14,939 nucleotides of DNA from JANQRV01 sp964533785 (GCA_964533785.1 CAZHNG010000157.1:1-14939); one strand, 5' to 3'; positions 1 to 7,262 are shown, counted from the stretch's first letter. A program made the numbers and translations. Notes: generated by a model from the sequence alone, not told the origin.

Positions 1-30
1 TGCGGTTGAGCAAAGATGGGGGGATAAGTT

Positions 31-82
31 GCTCCGAAGGAGCTTTGTTCAACATAGCTCAAGCCTGCCTGCTTTCGGTAGG
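31..82. repeat. Two small intergenic hairpins
   Basis: Two adjacent inverted repeats lie at the left edge. GCTCC (31-35) pairs with GGAGC (39-43) around a GAA loop. CCTGCC (64-69) pairs with GGTAGG (77-82), with one G-T pair. GCTCC..GGAGC and GCCTGCC motifs are, from memory, common in Bacteroidota intergenic repeats, and a related GGCAGGCA/TGCCTGCC pair occurs at 5100-5137. They could also be the terminator of a gene left of the window. The rest of 1-249 shows no supportable gene and presumably holds the promoter of the kinase operon. Confidence 0.35.
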
Positions 83-249
83 AAATCAAAACATTTTCTT
101 AGAACCCGGTAAATTATAATCTGAAAATGATTTAGAAAAAAATATATGTAAGTGAACGGGAACTTTGCTGAACTTTAATTTCGTTATTTGTTGTGTTATC
201 CGTCTCTAAGACCAATTCGGTGCAAATCTTTTGAAAACCCAAAACACAA

Positions 250-1359
250 ATGATTCATTCTTCCAATGAATTTAAAGGGATTGCGGTTTTTTCCGTAATC
301 TTTTTTACAGTTCTTCTTCCCGTTGGCTTATTTGCGATCAATCTTATAGACAGTATCATTGTTAATGATTCTGAATTTTTCACCACCAATTGCATCGAAA
401 AAGAAATTGCGAATCATGGTTTCATCAACTTACCGGAATTACGTGAGATAGAATTTTATTTATCCGGTGAAGACCAGGCCTACCTTTATCGACTCATTCC
501 GTTGGATACTGCTTGGAATACTACGAAATATCCGGTTATTCGCTATACCAATCTCGATGGCGGACGATATGAATTAAGGATAAAAAATAATCAAGAGGCA
601 AGTGCTGTGGAACTTCCGTTAAAAGTCGAGCATAATATGCTTTCGATATGGTGGTTCCAACCATTATTGACGGTCAGTATGCTACTCATTCCTTTTCTGG
701 TTTTCTACTTTTTATCTTTAGATCGGTCTAGGAGGAGTCTCCAGGTAGAAGTAATTCGGAATCAAATTGCCAGTGACCTGCATGACGATGTCGGGGGAAA
801 CCTCAGTGCGGTCAATATATTAATCGATGTGCTTAAGAGGAGAGGAACAAGCCTTCCTGATAATTTATTAGAGATAGTTGACAAAATGAAGAGTTATACA
901 GAAGAAACGTTGGACAAACTCAAGTGTACGGTATGGGCCATCAACCCCCAAAATGATTCCATTGATACATTATTTTCCAAATTGAAAGACTTAACCTTCG
1001 ACATGATTTCTGCCAAAAAAATCGATGTCGAATTCAATAACAACTATAATCCCGATGATGCTCTTGAACTGGATATGCAGCAAAGGCACAGTCTATTTTT
1101 AATTTTTAAGGAAGTGATCAATAATACCGCCCGGCATTCAAAGGCTAAAAGGGTAACGGTTAATATCTGGAACAATAAAAAATCGCTATTTATTGAAACA
1201 CAAGACAATGGAATTGGATTCGATCCCGAAAAGTCCTACGCTGGAAACGGCTTAAAGAATCTACAGCAGCGAGCTAAGGATAATTTCATTGAATTTGACC
1301 TGGAAACAGCAGAGGGAAAAGGGACAAAAGTGCAATTGGAAGTAGCTTCGCTCAATTGA
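250..1359 (+). CDS. Sensor histidine kinase, NarL type (HisKA_3/HATPase_c) with periplasmic Y_Y_Y-like domain
   Basis: Inner-membrane sensor kinase of 369 aa. A first membrane helix spans about residues 11-33, an extracytoplasmic segment about 34-130, and a second helix about 131-156. The extracytoplasmic part (about 76-127) carries the pattern YLYRL...W...RYTNLDGGRYELRIK, typical of the Y_Y_Y domain of Bacteroidota sensors, but has no beta-propeller repeats before it. The cytoplasmic part has the H-box ASDLHDDVGGNLSA with phospho-acceptor His178. It also has the N-box EVINNTARHSKAK (Asn291/292), the G1 box DNGIGF (319-324) and GNGLKNLQQRA (332-342). This is the HisKA_3 plus HATPase layout that pairs with LuxR-type regulators, and such a regulator follows directly. 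The ATG at 250 fits because the first helix starts ten residues later. The ligand is unknown. The kinase call is firm; the Y_Y_Y assignment is by motif reading. Confidence 0.93.
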   Translation: MIHSSNEFKGIAVFSVIFFTVLLPVGLFAINLIDSIIVNDSEFFTTNCIEKEIANHGFINLPELREIEFYLSGEDQAYLYRLIPLDTAWNTTKYPVIRYTNLDGGRYELRIKNNQEASAVELPLKVEHNMLSIWWFQPLLTVSMLLIPFLVFYFLSLDRSRRSLQVEVIRNQIASDLHDDVGGNLSAVNILIDVLKRRGTSLPDNLLEIVDKMKSYTEETLDKLKCTVWAINPQNDSIDTLFSKLKDLTFDMISAKKIDVEFNNNYNPDDALELDMQQRHSLFLIFKEVINNTARHSKAKRVTVNIWNNKKSLFIETQDNGIGFDPEKSYAGNGLKNLQQRAKDNFIEFDLETAEGKGTKVQLEVASLN

Positions 1360-1445
1360 GTACGCAACGAAAAACTACTAGAATTGGGAGTTTTTCAATG
1401 GAAGGACAACCATTAGCTTTGCCAGGTATACCAAATTGTATCAAG

Positions 1446-2090
1446 ATGAATGAGAAAATTCGTGTGCTCATGTTTGAGGACAACAAAAAATACCGGGAGT
1501 CTCTTGCCCTTGCCTATGATCATTCCGACTCGATATATTTTGCAGGGGCTTATCCTGATGCTACCGAGGCCTCGAAGCTCATAAGGAAACACGAGCCGGA
1601 TGTTGTCCTAATGGACATCCAAATGCCCGGTATCACGGGTATTGAGGCCTTGCAAAAAGTTAAAGTAGACGAACCTGAAACTAAAATCCTAATGCTTACA
1701 GCATTTGACGATAATCATAAGATCTTTTCCGCCATTTGTTTTGGTGCATCTGGATATGCCCTAAAATCAGCGAACTACGATGAGCTTGAAAAAGCAATCA
1801 TTGATGTATATATGGGCGGAGGGTATTTTACACCTTCTATTGCCGGAAAGGTGATCAGTTTCTTTAAAAATGAATTGATCAGCGAGCAGGTGGAGTATAT
1901 TGAATTGACAAAGACAGAAATGAACGTGCTCAAATGTATGGCGGAGGGTATGAGCTACAAAATGATAGAAGCTGAACTGAACAAATCCTACGCTGCGGTT
2001 CATTTTCACATTAAAAATATCTACAAGAAGCTTCATGTGAATTCCATGACGGAAGCGGTAATTAAGGCCATTAAAAATAACCTAATATAA
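1446..2090 (+). CDS. LuxR/NarL-family response regulator
   Basis: DNA-binding response regulator of 214 aa, cognate partner of the upstream kinase by position. The receiver domain (about 4-122) has acidic pair Glu11/Asp12, phospho-acceptor Asp57 in VVLMDIQMPG, Thr85 and Lys107. The C-terminal helix-turn-helix (about 152-212) has the LuxR pattern LTKTEMNVLKCMAEGMSYK followed by HIKNIYKKLHVNS. The ATG at 1446 was chosen because the receiver fold starts immediately after it. The same frame is open back to a TTG at 1356 that overlaps the kinase stop, and to an ATG at 1398; those would add 30 or 16 residues outside the domain. The recognition-helix area has AAVHFHIK where TV..HIKN is usual, a mild divergence. 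Phosphorylation by the kinase is expected to drive promoter binding; the target genes are unknown, and the protease gene 5 bases downstream is the obvious candidate. Confidence 0.92.
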   Translation: MNEKIRVLMFEDNKKYRESLALAYDHSDSIYFAGAYPDATEASKLIRKHEPDVVLMDIQMPGITGIEALQKVKVDEPETKILMLTAFDDNHKIFSAICFGASGYALKSANYDELEKAIIDVYMGGGYFTPSIAGKVISFFKNELISEQVEYIELTKTEMNVLKCMAEGMSYKMIEAELNKSYAAVHFHIKNIYKKLHVNSMTEAVIKAIKNNLI

Positions 2091-2095
2091 AAATT

Positions 2096-3547
2096 ATGAA
2101 AATGCTGAAAAAAGTATTCTTGGTAGTGGGGATACTCTTTTGTTACTCCAATTATTCAGCGGCTCAAACGAAAGAGCTGGCAGTGCCATTGGCTGGACAA
2201 AATGCTGACCGTTGGTGTTGGGCCGCCAGCATTGAAATGGTTTTTCAATATTATAATGAACCCACTGGAAATCCTGATCTGCAATGTGATATTGTAAGGA
2301 ATTATTTCCATAATCGATTATATAATGCCTACTTACCGCCAGCCAGTAACTGGCAACTTCAAGCTATATTGAGTAACATTCCCGCCAATTGCAATGATCT
2401 ATGCGGCACTGTGGAGCTACCTAGCGGTGCATACAACAGTCCGAATCAGACCATTCATTTCAATTTTCACGGGATGTACTCAACAAGTTTATATCCTTCC
2501 TATTTTGACATTATTCTCTCAGATTTCGATTACAACTCTATCGAAGACCGCAATTTATTGACCTGGGAACAGTACAAAGCTGAAATAGATCACTGTCGGC
2601 CCGTTATTCTTTTGTACAACGCTACTGGTTACGTAGGAGGTAATTCGTCAATAAACCATGCGGTTGTAGGTAAGGGATATCATATGATTAGTCAAGGTAA
2701 TTTTTTCATTATTAATGACCCATGGGAGGTATGTCTCGGCGATACTTATTTGTTGAATAGCCAGGTCCTGGGCAGTACTGCATCCATACCGCAAGATGAT
2801 CCGCTGGTGCCCAGTACAAGTACCCAGACCGTCAATAGTGTACTTTCCATGGTACACCATATCAGCCCTAAACAATACGACTGCGATCAGTGCAAAAGCT
2901 CTTTCAGGGACGAAAAACTGGTTTATAAAAACCAACTCATCAGCAATCTTAAAGAATGTGAAAATGAATTTGTTGGCACCGCTTTGACACAAGAAAAGAG
3001 TACTGTTTCCCTGGACAAAATCTATGGTTTTAATCCGCAGGAAAATTATATCACTCCTGTAAAATATTTAAGTTACGAGTCTATCCGGGATAGCAAAGAA
3101 TTGTCTTTTAAAAACTTATCCATAAATACAAATATGCACGAAGTGATATACACTGGTTGTCAAGACAATTTGGAAGCGACCTTCAGATGTAATGAAAAGG
3201 GAGATGCCTGTATGGTTGAAATGATGAAAATGGTGAAAGCAGCGCCAATTGTAAAGGTCAACGTCAATGGTGAAGCCATAACTCTAGATAATAGTAAACC
3301 TGATTCACAGAACGGCGATCCTTCGACTTTGAATTATGAAAAAGTATATTATCCACCTTATACATTTGTTTTCTATCGGTTTGAATACAAGAGGGTCTCT
3401 TACTTTTATCCAATGAATGCCAGTGCCAGGGCATTTTTGTATGGTGGTCAGGAAAATGAACCAACAGGCGCTGTCCCGGAAAAGATCGTTCTGGAAAGAT
3501 TGAGTAAATATACCCAAGATAATCCCTGGATGCTTCCTGAAGATTAA
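2096..3547 (+). CDS. Exported papain-like cysteine protease (C39_2/AvrRpt2-like) with unknown C-terminal region
   Basis: Protein of 483 aa starting with a Sec signal peptide (MKMLKK, hydrophobic 7-19, probable cleavage after SAAQ near residue 24). The segment QNADRWCWAAS at 35-45 is the active-site signature of papain-like peptidases of the C39_2/C70 type: Gln35 for the oxyanion hole and Cys41 as nucleophile. His188 in INHAVVGKGY and Asn207/Asp208 in FIINDPW complete a plausible triad. About 260 residues follow the protease domain (from about 220) with scattered Cys and a Tyr/Pro-rich end; I do not recognise this part. The protein is expected in the periplasm or outside the cell. It starts 5 bases after the response regulator, so it is probably co-transcribed. 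Substrate unknown. No ABC transporter or GG-leader peptide is nearby, so a bacteriocin-processing C39 role is not supported. Confidence 0.8.
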   Translation: MKMLKKVFLVVGILFCYSNYSAAQTKELAVPLAGQNADRWCWAASIEMVFQYYNEPTGNPDLQCDIVRNYFHNRLYNAYLPPASNWQLQAILSNIPANCNDLCGTVELPSGAYNSPNQTIHFNFHGMYSTSLYPSYFDIILSDFDYNSIEDRNLLTWEQYKAEIDHCRPVILLYNATGYVGGNSSINHAVVGKGYHMISQGNFFIINDPWEVCLGDTYLLNSQVLGSTASIPQDDPLVPSTSTQTVNSVLSMVHHISPKQYDCDQCKSSFRDEKLVYKNQLISNLKECENEFVGTALTQEKSTVSLDKIYGFNPQENYITPVKYLSYESIRDSKELSFKNLSINTNMHEVIYTGCQDNLEATFRCNEKGDACMVEMMKMVKAAPIVKVNVNGEAITLDNSKPDSQNGDPSTLNYEKVYYPPYTFVFYRFEYKRVSYFYPMNASARAFLYGGQENEPTGAVPEKIVLERLSKYTQDNPWMLPED

Positions 3548-3576
3548 TGTTTATTCTTTAACTATCTAAATATTTA

Positions 3577-4158
3577 ATGATGCCAAATCCTAGAATAGAA
3601 GTTTCTACCGCTACCCTAGACCCTGGAGCTCCTCCTGATCATGGTGCTGAAGTTTTTACGCCACTTGAAATGATAGAGGATGTTAACCGATATTGGGGAA
3701 TCGGGCAAACTGAAAAGATATTTGTTTTACCAGCCTGGAAGGCTGAGCGACTGCTTGCGGAATCCAACCTGAATCAATTTGCGCTCAAAGTCTCAAATAT
3801 TGAAGATCCGGCTAACGTAGATGCAGAGTGGATCAGCTTTAACGCGGATGTCAATCCGGTTTTTACTACTTCGGATGCTGATGAAAAGTTAAAACAAGTG
3901 ATCATCAAAGTATTGCACCAAGTGCCACAATATTTGAATGCAGAGGATGACGCTTATTTTGTGTTGGATCAATCTGTATTTGATCAGTTCAGACCCCTGT
4001 TTGTCGGCCCTCTCTTTTCAATAGTAGCTAAGATTGGTAAAACACCACAGGGTAATGAAGTGATTTATTTCATCCTGGGGCAAATCAATCTAATTCTAGA
4101 CAATGGAGGCGGTGGCCCGGGTGCTACTTCTGGGGCGAAAATTCCAAGACCGGAATAA
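3577..4158 (+). CDS. Hypothetical protein, 193 aa, Gly-rich C-terminus
   Basis: I do not recognise this family. The protein is acidic and soluble-looking, with no signal peptide and no membrane helix. It starts with a Pro-rich segment (PRIEVSTATLDPGAPPDHGA), followed by a mixed alpha/beta body to about residue 174. It ends in a flexible-looking tail with GGGGPGATSG and a basic/proline terminus. The start is one of two successive ATGs (3577 or 3580). It lies 29 bases after the protease gene, same strand, and probably belongs to the same transcript. An accessory factor, inhibitor or substrate of the protease are possible roles, but nothing in the sequence selects one. The reading frame is long and free of competing frames, so a real gene is likely. 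Confidence 0.7.
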   Translation: MMPNPRIEVSTATLDPGAPPDHGAEVFTPLEMIEDVNRYWGIGQTEKIFVLPAWKAERLLAESNLNQFALKVSNIEDPANVDAEWISFNADVNPVFTTSDADEKLKQVIIKVLHQVPQYLNAEDDAYFVLDQSVFDQFRPLFVGPLFSIVAKIGKTPQGNEVIYFILGQINLILDNGGGGPGATSGAKIPRPE

Positions 4159-4240
4159 TCTTACAAATCATCGAAGTGATCTGATTTTTAAATTTATAAA
4201 AAGACAAATAGTGGCGGAAGAAACATATTGGCATGACGTA

Positions 4241-4939
4241 ATGATGAATTTCGGAAGGTTAACTATCATCACTATGGCGCTGCCAGTCATAGTCGCCATA
4301 CTTTACAAAAAGTACTGGAATAAAGCCCTATACGCAGCTTTTCTGTTTTGTTTGGCTACCTTGGGAGTGAACCTATTCGAACAAGCACTCATCTGGTCCA
4401 TCAATACCTATACCGACTTCTTCCTTCCCTATTTAGAATACTGGGAAATCAGTAACACATTCTTTTTAAACATCTTATATTATCTAAAGAACTTACTGCT
4501 GCTTGGATGGTTTTACAGTCTTGTTTTTCCCGTAAAGCCATTCAACAGCATTATTCTTTACGCTTCATATATCCTAGCAACCGCAGCGATCATATCCTAT
4601 TTTATTGAGGGCTACCAAAACATGGGAGTCGTCAATCCCGCCATAGATACTGTTTTCATTATTCTTTTACCATTGATCTACCTGTGGGTTTCGAGAAAAT
4701 CTTCTTTGCGAATCCCTTTAAAGAAAAACCCTTATTTCTGGATTAGCCTGGGCTTGCTGGTGCCCAATTCATTAGGTCTGTTTCTCTTCTTTTCTGGTGA
4801 TTATATTCATGCCAAAAACTACATCCTTTATTGCCAGTTGTTTTCCGTAAAAAATGTTTTTGAAATCATTGGGCAAGTTTTTATCAGTTTAGGCTTTATT
4901 TATGCCTACCATGCCCGGTTTATAAAAGCTGCGGAATAA
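4241..4939 (+). CDS. Seven-helix integral membrane protein of unknown function
   Basis: Protein of 232 aa consisting almost entirely of membrane helices, at about residues 7-22, 28-52, 75-96, 101-121, 135-151, 164-185 and 204-224. No catalytic motif is visible. The open frame extends upstream to an ATG at 4103 that overlaps the preceding gene, but that extension is charged and unrelated in character. A GTG at 4211 is also possible. ATG 4241 (or the next ATG at 4244) places the first helix at the N-terminus as expected. It is the last gene of the run that begins with the histidine kinase, 82 bases after the 193-aa gene. Small 7TM proteins of this sort near Bacteroidota kinases could act as sensors or membrane anchors; this is inference. 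Confidence 0.75.
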   Translation: MMNFGRLTIITMALPVIVAILYKKYWNKALYAAFLFCLATLGVNLFEQALIWSINTYTDFFLPYLEYWEISNTFFLNILYYLKNLLLLGWFYSLVFPVKPFNSIILYASYILATAAIISYFIEGYQNMGVVNPAIDTVFIILLPLIYLWVSRKSSLRIPLKKNPYFWISLGLLVPNSLGLFLFFSGDYIHAKNYILYCQLFSVKNVFEIIGQVFISLGFIYAYHARFIKAAE

Positions 4940-5057
4940 ACCTACCACTATTGGGAGTTTTCTCGTCCCTCAATTAGGCCTACCTTTAAACTGAACTTCT
5001 ATTAGTGATAAAGCACCTTTCTATCTACTTTAAAAGCAACATTAAAATACCCTATTT

Positions 5058-5160
5058 AAACTGTTTTGATTTTACCCCAAGGGACCAAATGTTTTTCTAA
5101 AAGGCAGGCAATGAATAATTTTCGTATGCCTGCCTTTCCTTCCAAAAATCAAAACTGTTT
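5058..5160. repeat. Nested inverted repeats (possible structured RNA, terminator or MITE-like element)
   Basis: The outer arms are 16 bases each, 5058-5073 (AAACTGTTTTGATTTT) and 5145-5160 (AAAATCAAAACTGTTT). They are complementary except for one central position. The inner arms AAAGGCAGGCA (5100-5110) and TGCCTGCCTTT (5127-5137) are perfectly complementary over 11 bp with a 16-base loop. Together they can form one interrupted stem-loop of about 100 nt. It begins about 118 bases after the 7TM gene stop, so it may end that transcript, though there is no clean T-tract. Confidence 0.55.
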
Positions 5161-5485
5161 TCCAAATCCAAAGGAGTATTCTGAAAATCCTGAAAAAGAT
5201 TCCGGCGCTTTACCGAAAAAATAAGGTAAAACAAGAAAATATCCTGTGAGCATTTTCGTATCTTCTGGGGTTCTTAAAGTAATGCCAATTCTGGGCAGTA
5301 CCACAAGAACCCCAACTTTTTTGTGCCTTTCACCTTACTCTTTCATATCCGTAAGTTGGGCTATTATTCCGAAAAACAACAACCTTTTCAGGGCCGTAAT
5401 CAATCCGGTAGCCCTTTCTTCTTGGATTGTAGACAACAGGCCGGCTTGGGTTTTTTCCAGCGTATACCGTAACCTTTTTCTTGAT
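5149..5485 (-). pseudogene. Possible decayed minus-strand gene remnant
   Basis: Two minus-strand open frames meet with a 5-base overlap. The first (5485 to 5330) reads a Tyr/Arg-rich sequence including YNPRRKGYRIDYGPEKVVVF and ends at TGA. The second (5334 to 5149) contains GITLRTPEDTKMLTGYF and ends SFGFGKQF before TGA. A TAA at 5486-5488 cuts off the first frame upstream, and neither frame has a sensible start codon. The composition is more protein-like than the alternative frames, and one frameshift near 5332 would join them. I cannot name a family. Chance open frames in non-coding DNA remain quite possible. Confidence 0.22.
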
Positions 5486-5558
5486 TTACGTAAAGAATAA
5501 ATTGGGATCTTTGCTCTCAGGTTTTCCCTTTTGACTAACATGAAACAATAAAAGTATT

Positions 5559-6293
5559 ATGAGAAAACTCCTCGTGTTATCCATATTATTATTAAGGGTC
5601 ACCATCTCCGCTGGACAGGAGACCGGTGGGGATCAGTCAACGTCTTTATTACTATCTCTTGAGCCGCAAGTAGGGTGGAACAGCATCGAAAGCACCCTCG
5701 AAAGCACCCGTTATTTCAATAATTATGAAGCAAGTCATGAGGGTAATATCACATTTGGAGTGGGGGTGATCCTGACGTTCAATTCAAACTTAGTATTACA
5801 AACCGGCATCAGATACTTAACGCACCAAACAGAAACGGACAGTATCAATATACCTCCGGTGACCAGTGAAGATATCTGGTCCCGCTTTCAATTTGAATAC
5901 ACCAGTATCAATATCCCGTTAAAACTGGGGTATAATTTGCCATTGGGAACAAACGTAGTATTGAGGCCGGAAGCGGGGATCGTGCTCCGGTTTTTAGGCG
6001 GTCACGATTACGAGGAAATTGTCAGCGAACCTGAGAGCCCTTTCAGGGAGGAGGTGCCCCCGGCCGACTTATACGACTTTGAAAAGTTTGGTGTTGCGGC
6101 GGAGTTAGGAATGACTTTAATCATTTTGCCGGACAAAAAAATAAGCCCAATGGTCAACGGAAGCTACTTTTTCAGCTCCTCGAACTTTAAACTGTTGAGA
6201 GGCAATGCCTCCAACTCTACCGGAGCACTGCAGGCTGGGAAAATCACCGAAAAAGGCTTATTATTAAACGCAGGAATTCATTTTAAACTTTAA
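5559..6293 (+). CDS. Outer-membrane beta-barrel protein (porin-like, PorT/OmpA-barrel type)
   Basis: Protein of 244 aa with an N-terminal signal peptide (MRKLLVLSILLL..., probable cleavage near AGQ at 18-20). After it come alternating amphipathic strands typical of a small 8-to-10-strand barrel, such as NITFGVGVILTFNSNLVLQT, TSINIPLKLGYNLPLG, NVVLRPEAGIVLRFLGG, KFGVAAELGMTLII and a final GLLLNAGIHFKL. Ending in a hydrophobic residue is usual for BAM-inserted barrels. Length and pattern match the outer-membrane beta-barrel family common in Bacteroidota (PF13568-like). A cargo cannot be inferred. It is followed after 11 bases by the amidotransferase gene, so the two may be co-transcribed although functionally unrelated. 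Confidence 0.82.
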   Translation: MRKLLVLSILLLRVTISAGQETGGDQSTSLLLSLEPQVGWNSIESTLESTRYFNNYEASHEGNITFGVGVILTFNSNLVLQTGIRYLTHQTETDSINIPPVTSEDIWSRFQFEYTSINIPLKLGYNLPLGTNVVLRPEAGIVLRFLGGHDYEEIVSEPESPFREEVPPADLYDFEKFGVAAELGMTLIILPDKKISPMVNGSYFFSSSNFKLLRGNASNSTGALQAGKITEKGLLLNAGIHFKL

Positions 6294-6304
6294 GTAATTT
6301 ATTC

Positions 6305-7171
6305 ATGTGCCGTTTTCTCGCCTACATTGGAACGCCCATCATCATTGACGAACTATTGGTCAAACCCGTAAACTCGTTGATCAACCAAAGTTACGATGCC
6401 GAAGAAATGTCCCAAACTCTAAATGGCGACGGTTTTGGTCTGGGCTGGTACAATAAGGAAGTCCGGTCCAACCCAGGGTTATTTCGTGCTATTACCCCCG
6501 CCTGGAATAATCAAAACCTATTGTACAATGCTTCTTTGATCCGGACGGGCTGTTTGTTTGCCCACATCCGGGCGGCTTCTGAAGGCGGTATCACCGAATA
6601 CAACTGCCATCCTTTTCACTATAAGGAATATCTGATGATGCACAATGGCGGCATCGATAGTTTTATGGCCATTAAAAGGGAATTGCTGAATGCTTTGTCG
6701 GATCACTACTTTCACTGGATCCAGGGACAAACGGATACTGAACACATCTTCGCATTGTTGATGCAAAATTTAAGTGAAATGAAAAACGGGGATGCTCATT
6801 TATCTACGGAACAGGTTGCCGCTGGTTTTAAAAAGACCTTTGAGCAGATCGAGCAGTTCAAAAAGAATGCCGGGATCGGGGATGAAATTTCTGCTTACAA
6901 CATGATGATTACCGACGGGGAAAGGGTCTTTGGCACTCGCTACAGCACCAAACCGGAAGAAATTACGCCTACGCTTTATTATTCTACCGGCTCCCGTTTT
7001 ATGGCCTACGAGGGAGTCAGCCGTATGCTGCAGGAAAAGAATACCGACGAAAAAGCGGTGCTTATCGTTTCTGAAAAATTGACGGAGATAGAAGAGGATT
7101 GGCAGGCTATTCCACCTAATTATTTTATCGGGGTAGATGCTAATAAACGGATTGAGTTGCTGCCGTTGTGA
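6305..7171 (+). CDS. Class II glutamine amidotransferase (YafJ/EgtC-like, GATase_4)
   Basis: Cytoplasmic Ntn-type amidohydrolase of 288 aa. The N-terminus MCRFLAYIG places Cys2 to become the N-terminal nucleophile once Met is removed, which fixes the start at 6305. Family landmarks follow in order: NGDGFGLGWYN (40-50), FAHIRAAS (85-92, substrate-binding Arg89), NCHPF (100-104), MHNGGI (112-117, oxyanion-hole Asn/Gly) and QTDTEHIFALL (142-152). These match stand-alone glutaminase-domain proteins such as YafJ and the ergothioneine gene product EgtC. No other ergothioneine genes are in view, so EgtC function is not claimed. The family hydrolyses an amide or gamma-glutamyl bond; the true substrate here is unknown. 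No truncation is seen. Confidence 0.9.
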   Translation: MCRFLAYIGTPIIIDELLVKPVNSLINQSYDAEEMSQTLNGDGFGLGWYNKEVRSNPGLFRAITPAWNNQNLLYNASLIRTGCLFAHIRAASEGGITEYNCHPFHYKEYLMMHNGGIDSFMAIKRELLNALSDHYFHWIQGQTDTEHIFALLMQNLSEMKNGDAHLSTEQVAAGFKKTFEQIEQFKKNAGIGDEISAYNMMITDGERVFGTRYSTKPEEITPTLYYSTGSRFMAYEGVSRMLQEKNTDEKAVLIVSEKLTEIEEDWQAIPPNYFIGVDANKRIELLPL

Positions 7172-7226
7172 GTTGCTGGTTGCTAGGAAGCTGTATACCA
7201 ACGAGTTGTAGGGAACATTACTGAAA

Positions 7227-7260
7227 TTCACCACCGCAAGGTGCGCTAAGGATCGCCAAG
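7227..7260. repeat. Degenerate intergenic repeat, TTCACCACC... copy 1
   Basis: The element starts TTCACCACC at 7227 and continues with roughly 10-base-periodic GCAAGG/GCTAAGG/GCCAAG units. On the other strand it reads ...TTGGCG..CCTTAGCG..CCTTGCGGTG. This resembles the widespread intergenic repeat built from CTTTGCG units (recognised from memory). A related copy follows the sulfatase at 10062. The remainder of 7172-7430 holds the hairpin listed next and no gene. Confidence 0.45.
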
Positions 7261-7262
7261 AA

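Larger units (their letters stand above)
4940..5558. other. Long intergenic stretch, no convincing intact gene
   Basis: This 619-bp stretch separates the kinase/protease run from the outer-membrane protein gene. It holds the nested inverted repeats at 5058-5160 and an interrupted, protein-like minus-strand reading at 5149-5485, both listed separately. A 10-base direct repeat ATTTTCGTAT occurs at 5118-5127 and 5252-5261. A GTG-initiated 84-codon plus-strand frame (5246-5500) has no recognisable content and lies opposite the better-looking minus frames. The last 50 bases should contain the promoter of the gene at 5559. Confidence 0.5.

Noticed and set aside
3..119. Open 38-codon plus-strand frame running in from the left edge to TAA at 117-119, possibly the end of an upstream gene
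   Set aside because: It overlaps small hairpin repeats, the opposite strand is equally open at the left edge, and no family was recognised. Too short to decide.
1356..1445. TTG start overlapping the kinase stop, extending the response regulator by 30 residues
   Set aside because: The extension lies before the receiver domain, which begins right after ATG 1446; no domain content in the added part.
2096..4158. Bacteriocin-processing reading of the C39-like protease and GG-containing neighbour
   Set aside because: No ABC transporter domain, the GG stretch is at the C-terminus rather than in a leader, and the protease carries its own Sec signal peptide.
4103..4240. Longer version of the 7TM protein starting at ATG 4103
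   Set aside because: It would overlap the preceding gene by 56 bases and place a charged, unrelated 46-residue segment before the first helix.
5246..5500. 84-codon plus-strand frame from GTG
   Set aside because: No start context, no recognisable domain, and opposite to more protein-like minus frames.
5481..5513. Bacteroidota-like promoter (TTG, then GATCTTTG 22 bases later) for the gene at 5559
   Set aside because: Only a partial match to TAnnTTTG; not strong enough to annotate.
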